From JAILEN01 sp036723975 (GTDB taxonomy: Bacteria > Bacillota > Clostridia > Lachnospirales > Lachnospiraceae): a stretch of DNA of 38,374 nt. Position numbers and translations under genes: made by a program. Below are positions 14,818 through 23,896 of this stretch, piece by piece. The DNA lies in the NCBI GenBank assembly GCA_036723975.1, contig DAIMGJ010000020.1:1-38374 (forward strand), written 5' to 3'. The notes below the pieces were generated by a model, which saw only the letters and a program-made list of their open reading frames with translations, made no database searches and was not told the DNA's origin. The number at the start of each line of letters is the position of its first letter. Positions within the stretch are counted from its first letter, which is position 1.

Positions 14818-16890
14818 ATGAAAAAGAATAGTGAAAAAAAGACAAAAAACCAGAACAGGAGCGTGAAGGGAAGCATTAAGACACAATTGTCTTTAGTCAT
14901 GACGCTGATTCTGGCGATACCGCTTGTTTTTGTAATTGTGATAAGCACAATCATGACGCGTAAAAACACGATTGAGGATATCAATGCGTTTAACAAAGTG
15001 AAAGCGGAAGCAATCGAATATGAAATCGCTTCGGTTTTAGATCAGAATATGCAGTCATTACAGGCGTTTGCAGCGGCACCATCTACAGTTGTTTATATCA
15101 CGGATGCAAACGGGCAAACGGAATCCGGTACGGATTTGACCGCAAGTGTGCTGAATCAGATGAAGGCGATTGATGCTGCCATGGGAGACGGAAATACCAC
15201 GATTATTTCCGGAAATCAGGGAAAACAGATACTAAGAACAAATGGTGATTTGTTGGATATCAGCGAGCGTGAATATTACCAGAAAGCTATGGAAGGTACA
15301 TTGTATGTTTCCGATGTGGAAGTATCAAAAGCAACCGGAAATCTTATGACTACATTTGCGGTTCCTGTATATGGAGAAGACGGAAGTGTGGTCGGTGTTG
15401 TTTCAAGGAACTATGAATTATCCGGTTTTCACGATCTCTTAGCGGAAGAAGTATTTGAAGATCAACACGAAATCGTAATTGTTGATCGAAACGGAGATGT
15501 GCTGGCACATTCTTCCCATTTGGTTGATGCGTCTAATCCGGAATCTCAGGCACAAAATCCGTTTTATACTGATTCCAGAGGAGATACTTTAGAGGGAAGC
15601 TATGAATCTGTATGGCAGGGTGTTACCTGGATGATTAGCTGGGTTAAGGAGCCGAAGACCGGATGGGTAGTGGCTTCCTGCCGTGTTCAGGATGTTGCAC
15701 TTGCCGATGCAAATCGAACCACGTTTGTAATGTTGCTGATTGGTGTAGTAGCACTTGTTGCGGCAGTTATTGTTGCATTGGCATTTTCCAATCGAATCGC
15801 AAAGCCGATTCAGAGTGTGGCGTCTTCTGTAAAGGGACTTACTTCAGGAAACCTAACGACGAAGTTTGATTTATCCGCTGCCAAGAGAAATGATGAAATC
15901 GGACAGATTGCAAGTAATTCCATTGCTCTGGCAGAAAAACTGCGGGACGTTATCGGAAGATCCAAGGAAATGGCCGGTGGATTGAAAAAGTCCGGTATCG
16001 AACTTTCCGGCACTTCTTCACAGGCTTCAATGGCATCCGGACAGGTATCTGAGGCAGTAGAAGAAGTTAGTAAGGGAGCAATCTCTCAGGCAGAGAGTGT
16101 TCAGGATGCAGCCATGCAGATGGAAACCATCGGAGATGGTGTCGAGGAGATTGCGGAAAACACCAATGAGTTACATGAGGCATCCAATAACATGGAGCAG
16201 AACTGTAATGACGCTATGGCATCCTTAAGGACGCTAATCGAACAGTCCGAAAAGGTATCTTCTTCTGTGGTATCTATTGGGGATACCATTGAAAGAACCA
16301 ACGAAGGTGCCAATGAAATCAGTCAGTTTACGGAGGCCATCAATTCCATCGCGACCCAGACCAATCTGCTTTCTTTAAATGCTTCCATCGAGGCGGCTCG
16401 TGCCGGTGAGGCTGGAAAAGGATTTGCAGTCGTGGCAGATGAGATTTCGAATCTGGCAGCACAGTCCAAGGAAAGCTCAGATAAGATCAATGAGATAGTA
16501 TCCCGTCTGATGCAGGATGCTGCTTCTTCTGTGGAAGTCATGAATACCCTTCGTAAAAACTTTGATGAGCAGGGAGTTCAGTTAGACGCTACCAAGGAAT
16601 GCATGGAAAATATGGCAAACGGCATTTCTGCTGTTTCCGATTCTGCCGGAAATATTTCGCAGAAGGTTACGGATTTGCGCTCCGCAAAGGATCATCTGGG
16701 TGGAATTATAGATGATCTTTCCGCAATATCTGAAGAAAATGCAGCTTCTACAGAAGAGACCAATGCTTCTATGGAAGAATTAAATGCAACCTTTAATGTC
16801 ATTAGCGATTCCGCCGGGGATTTAGAAAAATCCGCAGAGGAACTGGATGATATGATTGGATTCTTTACATTGGACGAGGAGGAAAGCTAG
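14818..16890 (+). CDS. Methyl-accepting chemotaxis protein with Cache-type sensor
   Basis: A 690-residue transmembrane chemoreceptor. TM1 (about 24-46), an extracytoplasmic region of about 250 residues with the look of a double Cache domain (YYQKAMEG, then PVYGEDGSVVGVV), TM2 (about 301-322), a HAMP linker (about 323-378) and the MCP signalling domain. The highly conserved hairpin tip is present at about 515-543 (SLNASIEAARAGEAGKGF), so it should bind CheA/CheW. There is no C-terminal CheR-tethering pentapeptide; the chain ends in DEEES. GGGAGG precedes the start. It has its own promoter and lies between the permease-kinase and the receiver-EAL gene. Chemotaxis core genes are not in the window. 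Cache domains often bind amino acids or small acids, but the ligand cannot be predicted. Confidence 0.93.
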   Translation: MKKNSEKKTKNQNRSVKGSIKTQLSLVMTLILAIPLVFVIVISTIMTRKNTIEDINAFNKVKAEAIEYEIASVLDQNMQSLQAFAAAPSTVVYITDANGQTESGTDLTASVLNQMKAIDAAMGDGNTTIISGNQGKQILRTNGDLLDISEREYYQKAMEGTLYVSDVEVSKATGNLMTTFAVPVYGEDGSVVGVVSRNYELSGFHDLLAEEVFEDQHEIVIVDRNGDVLAHSSHLVDASNPESQAQNPFYTDSRGDTLEGSYESVWQGVTWMISWVKEPKTGWVVASCRVQDVALADANRTTFVMLLIGVVALVAAVIVALAFSNRIAKPIQSVASSVKGLTSGNLTTKFDLSAAKRNDEIGQIASNSIALAEKLRDVIGRSKEMAGGLKKSGIELSGTSSQASMASGQVSEAVEEVSKGAISQAESVQDAAMQMETIGDGVEEIAENTNELHEASNNMEQNCNDAMASLRTLIEQSEKVSSSVVSIGDTIERTNEGANEISQFTEAINSIATQTNLLSLNASIEAARAGEAGKGFAVVADEISNLAAQSKESSDKINEIVSRLMQDAASSVEVMNTLRKNFDEQGVQLDATKECMENMANGISAVSDSAGNISQKVTDLRSAKDHLGGIIDDLSAISEENAASTEETNASMEELNATFNVISDSAGDLEKSAEELDDMIGFFTLDEEES

Positions 16891-16983
16891 GCAGTAAAAA
16901 GACTTTTGAAATGTCGGATAATATTGTAAAATATTTTTACTATATGAGACAAATCAACATGAGTTCAAAGGGGGAGCGTGTTT

Positions 16984-18666
16984 ATGGAGGAGGAACTGGT
17001 TTATCTTAGTAACATTAAACGTAGTGTGCTTGTAGTTGATGATGAGGAGATTAACCGCGAGATTTTAGGTGGCATTTTAGAGGAAAGCTACGATGTCTTA
17101 TATGCTACAAACGGAGAAGAAGCCATTAACATCGTGGAGAAGAAGGGACCGCTTCTTTCTTTGGTTCTGCTGGATTTGATGATGCCGGTAATGGATGGCT
17201 TTGCGGTAATGGAAAAAATGCAGCAGGATGTTGTTATGCGAAATATTCCCATTATTGTGCTTACCTCCGAAGAGTCTGCCGAGATTGAAAGCTTGCGAAA
17301 GGGTGCAGCGGATTTCATTAAAAAACCCTACGACATGCCGGAAAAAATCATGGCTCGTGTAAGAAGAATCATTGCTTTATTCGAGGATCGAATGATTATT
17401 CAGTCCACGGAAAAGGATGAGCTTACCGGACTTCTTTCCAAAAGTTATTTTTATGAGTACGCTTCCTTACAGGACAAGTTTAATCCGGAAAGAAAGATGG
17501 ATGCGGTTACCGTAAACATTAACCACTTCCATTTGTACAATGAACTGTACGGCATGAGCGAAGGGGATTTGGTGCTGCAAAGAATAGCCGATGGATTAAA
17601 GAGTTTTGCTGAGAAAACAGGTGGTATTGCCAGCAGAAGCGATGCCGATAATTTCAGCCTTTATGTACCGCATCAAGAGTCTTATGAAAAGCTGGTAGAA
17701 GATATTTCAGAAAGCATTCGAAAGGATTCTAACATCCACAACACGAGCATTCGAATTGGTGTCAACGATTTGATTGATGATGAGGATAATCGTCTGGAGA
17801 TGGCTTTTGACAGAGCCCGTATGGCAGCGGATTCTACCAACGGGAATACGACAAGCGTCATTACCTATTATGATGCAACCATGCGCAAGCAGCGAATGTT
17901 TGAAGAGCGGTTGATTCGTGATATTGCGGACGGCATTATCAAGAATCAGTTTAAGGTGTTCTATCAGTCAAAGTATGATGTTACCGGTGATGCCCCCAAA
18001 TTGGCGGGAGCAGAGGCACTGGTTCGCTGGGAGCATCCTGAATTTGGTATGATTTACCCCGGAAGCTTTATTTCTGTTTTTGAGGAAAATGGGTTGATTC
18101 AGCTAATGGATGACTATATATGGCGACAGGCAGCCGCACAGGTGAAAAAGTGGAAAGACAAATATCATATGACCATTCCGATTTCCGTAAATGTCAGTCG
18201 TATTGATATTCAGGATGAGAATATCGTTTCCAATATGTGCGATATCGTAAAGGAAGCAGGCATCGATGTAAAGGATTTACATTTAGAGATTACGGAGTCT
18301 GCTTACACCAGTGATACGGATCAGTTGGTGGAAGTGGTGGCTCAGTTCCGTGAAAAAGGCTTTGTGATTGAAATGGACGATTTCGGAAGCGGATATTCTT
18401 CTTTAAATATGCTGACAACGTTGCCGATTGACATTTTGAAAGTGGATATGCGATTTATGCAGAGCATTACACAAGATAAAAAGAGTCTTCGCATGATGGA
18501 GTTAGTAAAAGAAATCGCAGATTTCTTAAAAGTTCCTGTTGTTGCGGAAGGTGTGGAAGAAAAGGAGCAGTTGGATACGCTAAAAGAGCTGGGCTGCCAG
18601 ATGATTCAGGGGTACTATTTCTCAAAGCCACTGCCTGTTTCTGAATTTGAAAGCTTTATTAAATAA
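16984..18666 (+). CDS. Response regulator with degenerate GGDEF and active-type EAL
   Basis: A 560-residue soluble protein: receiver (1-125), GGDEF (about 143-300) and EAL (about 305-560). The receiver has D19/D20, phospho-acceptor D64 (LLDLMMP), T94 and K114. The GGDEF signature is replaced by SDADNF and the metal-site motif reads VNINHF, so cyclase activity is not expected. The EAL domain keeps E344-A-L, the asparagine of VNVSR, EITES, DDFGSG, the lysine of LKVD, AEGVE and QGYYFSKP, so it should hydrolyse c-di-GMP. A GTG at 16978 touches the ribosome-binding site; ATG 16984 is seven bases after GGGGGAG and is chosen. It is 24 bases upstream of the Hpt gene. Phosphorylation from the relay probably controls the EAL activity. 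Confidence 0.93.
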   Translation: MEEELVYLSNIKRSVLVVDDEEINREILGGILEESYDVLYATNGEEAINIVEKKGPLLSLVLLDLMMPVMDGFAVMEKMQQDVVMRNIPIIVLTSEESAEIESLRKGAADFIKKPYDMPEKIMARVRRIIALFEDRMIIQSTEKDELTGLLSKSYFYEYASLQDKFNPERKMDAVTVNINHFHLYNELYGMSEGDLVLQRIADGLKSFAEKTGGIASRSDADNFSLYVPHQESYEKLVEDISESIRKDSNIHNTSIRIGVNDLIDDEDNRLEMAFDRARMAADSTNGNTTSVITYYDATMRKQRMFEERLIRDIADGIIKNQFKVFYQSKYDVTGDAPKLAGAEALVRWEHPEFGMIYPGSFISVFEENGLIQLMDDYIWRQAAAQVKKWKDKYHMTIPISVNVSRIDIQDENIVSNMCDIVKEAGIDVKDLHLEITESAYTSDTDQLVEVVAQFREKGFVIEMDDFGSGYSSLNMLTTLPIDILKVDMRFMQSITQDKKSLRMMELVKEIADFLKVPVVAEGVEEKEQLDTLKELGCQMIQGYYFSKPLPVSEFESFIK

Positions 18667-18690
18667 CAAAAGAAGTTTGAGGTAGTTAGT

Positions 18691-19029
18691 ATGCTTACGA
18701 TTGATGGTTTACGCGAATACGGTGCCAATGTGGATGAGGGAATTGCCCGCTGTGCCAACAACGAGGGACTGTATCTGAAACTGGTTCCGAAGCTTTCTTC
18801 GGATGAGGGATTTGATTCTTTGGCCGAGTTGATATTGGAACGGAATTATGATGCGGCGTTTGAAATTGCGCATCGGCTGAAAGGGGCGGCTTCCAACCTT
18901 TCCCTCACGCCTATTGAAGAGCCCGTTACCCGAATCAGTGATTCCTTAAAAATGAGAGAGGAGCGGGATTACAGCAGGGATTTAAAAGACTTACGAGAAG
19001 CAAAAAAAGCATTGGATGCGCTAATATAA
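18691..19029 (+). CDS. Stand-alone Hpt phosphotransfer protein
   Basis: A 112-residue all-helical cytoplasmic protein. The phospho-acceptor histidine H61 lies in the classic AHRLKGAASNL motif, and the length fits a single Hpt four-helix bundle. Hpt proteins carry phosphate between a hybrid kinase receiver and a response regulator. Both partner types are encoded nearby: the permease-kinase-receiver fusion upstream and the receiver-EAL protein immediately before, 24 bases away. A direct relay among the three is an inference from gene order. A strong terminator follows. Confidence 0.9.
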   Translation: MLTIDGLREYGANVDEGIARCANNEGLYLKLVPKLSSDEGFDSLAELILERNYDAAFEIAHRLKGAASNLSLTPIEEPVTRISDSLKMREERDYSRDLKDLREAKKALDALI

Positions 19030-19041
19030 GAGATTAAGAAT

Positions 19042-19069
19042 GGGGACAGAGAAATCTGTTCCCTTTTTT
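19042..19069 (+). terminator. Terminator after the Hpt gene
   Basis: GGGGACAGA pairs with TCTGTTCCC across a GAAA tetraloop (9 bp, one G-T), followed by six T. It ends the receiver-EAL/Hpt transcript. Confidence 0.88.
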
Positions 19070-19092
19070 ATTGATAATTTAACGAAAGTTCT

Positions 19093-19121
19093 TTGCGAAA
19101 CACCGGTCTATGCATTATAAT
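19093..19121 (+). promoter_or_regulatory. Promoter of the second GGDEF-EAL gene
   Basis: TTGCGA (19093-19098) is 17 bp from TATAAT (19116-19121). The predicted leader is only about ten bases, ending at the start codon at 19139 with the weak ribosome-binding site GAGAGATGAT. Confidence 0.75.
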
Positions 19122-19138
19122 GATTCGAGAGAGATGAT

Positions 19139-20518
19139 ATGGAACACTTGAGAAAGGATGCGACGAATCTACAGTCGAGTAGTATGCCAACTAATTTACT
19201 TAACGGAATCAAAAAAGGAATTTCCGCGATTGAAGGACAGACCGCAGGTTTATTTCGCGAGAAAGATGAGCTGACAGGGTTGTTGTCCAGCAGTTGCTTT
19301 TTCGAATATGCATCCACACTGGATAAGATTTATCCGGAACGAAAGATGGATGCGGTCACTGTAAACATCAATCATTTCCACCTATATAACGAATTATACG
19401 GAATGAACGAAGGAGATCAGGTATTAAAACTGATTGGCGGATGTATTCGCGAGTTTTCAGAGGAGATGGGCGGTATTGCCGGTCGAAGTGATGCAGATAA
19501 TTTCAGTATTTATGTACCCCATCAGGATTCTTACGAATGCCTTGCAAGCTTTATTTTGGAAAGCATTCAAAGTGACAAGAGCGTGCATAACACCGGGATA
19601 CGCCTGGGTGTCAATGATGCGATTGATGAGGAGGACTCCCGTCTGGAGATGGCCTTTGACCGTGCCCGTATGGCAGGAGATACTGCGGATAAGGATTCCA
19701 AGAAAATCATTTGCTACTATGATTCTGCCCTTCGCAAGCAGCGAATTTTTGAAGAGCGTTTGATTCGCGATTTGTCAGAAGGGATTGCCAATCATCAGTT
19801 TAAGGTATTGTATCAGCCAAAGTATGATGTGACAGACAGAAAACCGGTTCTTAAGGGTGCAGAGGCTCTGGTTCGCTGGGAGCATCCGGAACTTGGCACC
19901 ATTCATCCCGGATGTTTTGTTCCTTTGTTTGAAGAAAACGGACTGATTTCACTTTTGGATGAGTGTGTTTGGAGACAGGCGGCGGCTCAGGTAAAAGAGT
20001 GGAAGGATAAGTTTGGCGTCTCCGTGCCGGTGTCCGTAAACGTCAGCCGAATCGACATCAAGGATAACAATATCGTTACGAATCTTTGTGACATCGTAAA
20101 GGAAGCGGGCATAGATATATCGGATTTTCATTTAGAGATTACAGAATCCGCTTACGTCAGTGATACAAAGCATTTGGTGGAAACCGTTGAGGCGTTCCGT
20201 GAAAAAGGTTTTGTGATTGAGATGGACGATTTTGGAAGCGGATATTCTTCCTTAAATATGCTTACCACACTTCCTATTGATATTTTAAAAGTAGACATGC
20301 GATTTATGGAAAATATCAAGGAGAATCAAAAAGGGGTACGTATGATGGAATTGGTAAAAGAAATTGCCGATTTCTTAAGTGTTCCCATTGTTGCGGAAGG
20401 CGTAGAGCAACAGGAACAGTTGGATGCCTTAAAGAGACTTGGCTGCCAGATGATTCAGGGCTATTATTTTTCAAAGCCGGTTCCGGTTGGCGAGTTTGAA
20501 ATGTTATTGGCTTCATAA
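19139..20518 (+). CDS. Degenerate GGDEF plus active-type EAL protein, tandem paralogue
   Basis: A 459-residue soluble protein: a short N-terminal stretch (1-40), a degenerate GGDEF domain (about 42-200) and an EAL domain (about 205-459). It is a close paralogue of the protein encoded at 16984, sharing long near-identical blocks and the same lost signature (SDADNF), but it has no receiver. All EAL catalytic positions are kept: E242-A-L, VNVSR, EITES, DDFGSG, LKVD, AEGVE, QGYYFSKP. A partial tandem duplication is the simplest origin. With no sensor or receiver its activity may be constitutive or controlled through the degenerate GGDEF domain. It has its own promoter and terminator. Confidence 0.93.
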   Translation: MEHLRKDATNLQSSSMPTNLLNGIKKGISAIEGQTAGLFREKDELTGLLSSSCFFEYASTLDKIYPERKMDAVTVNINHFHLYNELYGMNEGDQVLKLIGGCIREFSEEMGGIAGRSDADNFSIYVPHQDSYECLASFILESIQSDKSVHNTGIRLGVNDAIDEEDSRLEMAFDRARMAGDTADKDSKKIICYYDSALRKQRIFEERLIRDLSEGIANHQFKVLYQPKYDVTDRKPVLKGAEALVRWEHPELGTIHPGCFVPLFEENGLISLLDECVWRQAAAQVKEWKDKFGVSVPVSVNVSRIDIKDNNIVTNLCDIVKEAGIDISDFHLEITESAYVSDTKHLVETVEAFREKGFVIEMDDFGSGYSSLNMLTTLPIDILKVDMRFMENIKENQKGVRMMELVKEIADFLSVPIVAEGVEQQEQLDALKRLGCQMIQGYYFSKPVPVGEFEMLLAS

Positions 20519-20522
20519 AATC

Positions 20523-20552
20523 AGGGTAGGATGAATTCATCCTACCCTTTTT
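20523..20552 (+). terminator. Terminator with 26-bp perfect palindrome
   Basis: AGGGTAGGATGAA and its exact reverse complement form a perfect palindrome (20523-20548) followed by TTTT. It serves the plus-strand GGDEF-EAL gene and lies between two convergent genes; the minus side has a poorer T-run. Confidence 0.85.
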
Positions 20553-20558
20553 ACTTGC

Positions 20559-23500
20559 TTATACAGGTTCGCTTTTTAATTTCTTTTTGTTTTTATACAT
20601 TTCTTTGTCGGCCTTTTCAAACACCGCTGACACGCTTTTTTCTCCTCGATGCTTTTTCATACCGGAAGCGATGACAACCGCGCCGGTTCCCACATTCTTT
20701 TCGTTAGCTTCCCGGAATTCTTTAAATAATTCATCTAGGTTTTTGTAATCATCACCTTGGGCAATTGCTACAAATTCGTCACCGCCGATACGGAATACGG
20801 GACTATGCTTAAATGCGTTACAGATGCGTCTGCAACCGTCTTTGATGTACTGATCTCCGGCCTGATGTCCTCTGGTATCGTTGATTTCCTTTAAGTCGTT
20901 GATATCGAAAACAATAATGGCGAAATCCGGTACGCTTTTTTCTTCAATCAGGACATTAAGGTGGCTTTCAAGATCCACATAGGCGTGCTTGTTTTTCAAA
21001 CCTGTAAGAGTGTCTAAGTTTGCAATATCTCTGGCAGCCATAAGCTTGCGGTTGTATTCCATATCTTTTTTCACTTGTGCATCCGTATCCAATAAGCCCA
21101 CGATCAGCTGTTGGCCGGATTCTTCGTCAATTAAAGCAGCTTTTAAGCAGACGTGTTTTGGAACACCGTCTAGCATCAAGCGATAGTTTAAGGTAAAGAG
21201 TCCCTTACTCTCGATTTCCATTAATACCTTTTCTTTCGAAAACATGGAAAGGTACAAGTCTTGATCTTCGATGAAAACGGCTTTGGAAGATCGCTTTATG
21301 GATTGTTCGAAGAAGTTTTCTCCCTCTACCGGAACACCAAGGTTTTGAAAGGCCCTGGTGCCGGAAAACTCGACAAAGTGGTCTGTTTTCGGATCAACAG
21401 TATATAGACAAATATAGTCGCCGGCCAGAGCAGTAATCCGTCGATAGGCTTTTCGTTCTTGATGAATCAAGTCCAATTCATGTTTTTGTTTAAGTTCCGA
21501 ATTCTTTTCTACGTATCCAAGGATGACAATGGCGAGGGCAACTGCAGCGGTTTCCGGATTTGTGGCGATTCTTCGAATGAAAACATGAATCACTGCACCT
21601 CGCTCGGTTTGTACGTCCACAACGATCTGGCTGCCGTTTTCTTTACAATTCTTTATGGCACTTGTAAACTCATATCCCACATCCATAGTACCGGAATATG
21701 GTAAGAATCCAGCCCGATACAATTTGGGATAGTAGTGATTCATAAAGTCTCTAAAGGATTTATTGCCACGGATAAGTCGAAGGCCCTGTTCTCCTGCTTC
21801 TCCGATAAACATAGGGATGGTATCGAAGTAATGCTGTAATCCGTCAAAAGCCCCCAGGGACGCGTTGGAAACATCGTAAAGATTTATATTTCCAACCATA
21901 GAGTAATACTCGGATTCCTTTGGATTTTCTAGGGTTAAATGATAGTTGTTGTTATACAACTCAAATAATTCGCTTTGTGGCGAGGGCTTATGGTAATAAT
22001 ATCCCTGTAATAGGGAACAACCGATTTCTTTTAGGAAAGTAATTTGTTTTTCGGTTTCCACGCCTTCTGCAATTGTTTCACATTGCAATCCGGAAAAGAG
22101 CCGAACGAGCTCGTTTACAATGATGCGACTCTTTTTATTGGTGGTTATGTTGTCGATAAAGAGTTTGTCAATTTTTATAGCATCAAAATTAATCTCCTGC
22201 AATATGGAAGGAGAGGAATATCCACTTCCGAAATCGTCCATCCAAACTTTGAAACCGGCTTGATGAAAACGGTCTACTTGTTTTTTCATGTAGTCTAAAT
22301 CGTCAGTAAAGATGCTTTCCGTGATTTCAATAATGAATAAACTGCGGTCGAGACCTGCAGCGTCAACACGCTTTTTTATTTCCTCTACCATATCGCAGAT
22401 ATAGAAATCCGTGCGCGAGAGATTAATGGTGTTAGGAAACAGAAATACACCGTGTTCTCTTTGACGGATTAGTTTTTCACACACCTGTTCCACCACATAT
22501 AGGTCAAGTTTATAGGAAATTTTATAATCTTCCAATATGGGAATAAAGGAAAGAGGCGGTATCATACCTTTTTGCGGATCAATCCAGCGCGCCAAAGCTT
22601 CTTCGGTACAGACCTTATCATTACTTGTTCGAACCATAGGCTGGTAGTATACCTGAATCCATTTGTTTTCGATGGCTCGGTCAAAATTTTCTAAGATATA
22701 AAGTCTGTCTTCAAACTGCTGTAGCATTTTTGCGTTGAAATGATTTATCTGAGATTCAATGATTTCACCGCATAAGTCACAGGCAATTTTTGCCCGGTCA
22801 CATGCCGATGTTGCAATTGTATGGGAAGTGGCGGAATCGATTCTTGTATCGTAGATTCCTACGCGAAGCGGGGGTACCTTTTTTTCGGAAATGGTTTTGA
22901 TTTCCTGAAAAAGGATTTGTATCTTTTCTTCCAACCCATCCATAGTGGTATAAACTGCAAAATGATCGGCAGTGGTGCGGCAACAATTATCGGAACCAAA
23001 GTGCTTTTTTAACAATTCGGCAGTTTTGCGGATAATCTGGTCTCCTTCTGCATATCCGTATTGCTGATTAAATCTTTTGATGCCGCAATAATTCATAAAC
23101 AGCATTGCGTGATTTATATTATCTTCCAAACAGGAATTGTAGAAGGATTCAGCCATGTCAAAGAAAAGATCCATTTTTGGAAATCCGGTCAAGTGATCAT
23201 AGTTTAATCGTTTGTCGATTCTAATGGAAAACAATGTGGTGTTATCAGAACCCTGTTCGTGGTAGAGGCCTTCATCTACATAGTGAACGACAGCCAACCG
23301 TGTTTTGTCCTCTGTATAAATGTGTTTTCCGATGGCATGAAGGATGTAATAGCCTGTCTTGCCTTTTGCTCGATAGGTAACATCATAGATTCCGTCTCCT
23401 TTTGCAAAACGAATGGCTTCGTCGGAAATACGTGCAACATCATCGGGATGTACGTCCCGATACATATTATTGTCCATGAGATTATAAGCTTCTTCTAAGG

Positions 23501-23642
23501 AAGCGCAGTTGAACATCTCGGCTGCAGCTTTGGAAATGGCAACAGTAACGACCCGTTTATTAATGAATTGGTATACCGCCATGGGTATACAAGATTCTTC
23601 AATGAGTTTTAGAACACTTGGCTCAAATTTAAATTTTGTCAT
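20559..23642 (-). CDS. PAS - GGDEF - EAL - PAS - GGDEF multidomain c-di-GMP protein
   Basis: A 1027-residue protein without membrane segments. Order: PAS-like domain (about 16-125), degenerate GGDEF (about 145-305, TADHF at 224-228), EAL (about 310-570), one or two further PAS-like regions (about 575-870) and a C-terminal GGDEF (about 875-1025) with intact GGDEF at 953-957. The EAL domain keeps E348-A-L, NLSR, EITES, DDFGSG, IKID, AEGVE and QGYYYHKP. Both synthesis and hydrolysis of c-di-GMP are therefore possible in one chain. There is no RxxD inhibitory site before the active GGDEF. The frame is open back to 23777, but the promoter at 23683-23711 and GGGGAA before ATG 23642 fix the shorter start. 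Confidence 0.92.
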   Translation of the reverse strand: MTKFKFEPSVLKLIEESCIPMAVYQFINKRVVTVAISKAAAEMFNCASLEEAYNLMDNNMYRDVHPDDVARISDEAIRFAKGDGIYDVTYRAKGKTGYYILHAIGKHIYTEDKTRLAVVHYVDEGLYHEQGSDNTTLFSIRIDKRLNYDHLTGFPKMDLFFDMAESFYNSCLEDNINHAMLFMNYCGIKRFNQQYGYAEGDQIIRKTAELLKKHFGSDNCCRTTADHFAVYTTMDGLEEKIQILFQEIKTISEKKVPPLRVGIYDTRIDSATSHTIATSACDRAKIACDLCGEIIESQINHFNAKMLQQFEDRLYILENFDRAIENKWIQVYYQPMVRTSNDKVCTEEALARWIDPQKGMIPPLSFIPILEDYKISYKLDLYVVEQVCEKLIRQREHGVFLFPNTINLSRTDFYICDMVEEIKKRVDAAGLDRSLFIIEITESIFTDDLDYMKKQVDRFHQAGFKVWMDDFGSGYSSPSILQEINFDAIKIDKLFIDNITTNKKSRIIVNELVRLFSGLQCETIAEGVETEKQITFLKEIGCSLLQGYYYHKPSPQSELFELYNNNYHLTLENPKESEYYSMVGNINLYDVSNASLGAFDGLQHYFDTIPMFIGEAGEQGLRLIRGNKSFRDFMNHYYPKLYRAGFLPYSGTMDVGYEFTSAIKNCKENGSQIVVDVQTERGAVIHVFIRRIATNPETAAVALAIVILGYVEKNSELKQKHELDLIHQERKAYRRITALAGDYICLYTVDPKTDHFVEFSGTRAFQNLGVPVEGENFFEQSIKRSSKAVFIEDQDLYLSMFSKEKVLMEIESKGLFTLNYRLMLDGVPKHVCLKAALIDEESGQQLIVGLLDTDAQVKKDMEYNRKLMAARDIANLDTLTGLKNKHAYVDLESHLNVLIEEKSVPDFAIIVFDINDLKEINDTRGHQAGDQYIKDGCRRICNAFKHSPVFRIGGDEFVAIAQGDDYKNLDELFKEFREANEKNVGTGAVVIASGMKKHRGEKSVSAVFEKADKEMYKNKKKLKSEPV

Positions 23643-23682
23643 ATCAGATTCCCCATATCTGTACGTCTCACATTGTTTTTCT

Positions 23683-23711
23683 AGTATACCACCTTTTGAA
23701 TTTTCTGACAA
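23683..23711 (-). promoter_or_regulatory. Promoter of the multidomain GGDEF/EAL gene
   Basis: On the minus strand TTGTCA (23711-23706) is 17 bp from TATACT (23688-23683). The predicted start of transcription near 23676 lies inside the longest open frame, which rules out the upstream start codons. Confidence 0.8.
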
Positions 23712-23787
23712 TAGAGACAACTCGACGAGAAAAAACAGATTCTTCGGAGGGGACAGGGAGACGGTTTCGTGCCTCAAAAAATACCTG

Positions 23788-23816
23788 TTGCAAAAACACG
23801 TCGTCTATGTTAATAT
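23788..23816 (+). promoter_or_regulatory. Promoter of rpmE
   Basis: TTGCAA (23788-23793) is 17 bp from TAATAT (23811-23816). The leader of about 70 bases contains a small hairpin, GCGA-GAAA-TCGC (23848-23859), that could take part in autoregulation by L31; leaders of this kind are described for Firmicutes, but I cannot match the motif by eye. Confidence 0.65.
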
Positions 23817-23896
23817 ACAAGAGCTGTTTTTCGGGATGAATAGCAAAGCGAGAAATCGCATGTACATATATTTATTGTTTTAGAGAGGTGAAAATC

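Noticed and set aside
23643..23777. Longer N-terminus for the multidomain GGDEF/EAL protein
   Set aside because: A good promoter (TTGTCA-17-TATACT) lies inside this extension, so the RNA starts downstream of it.
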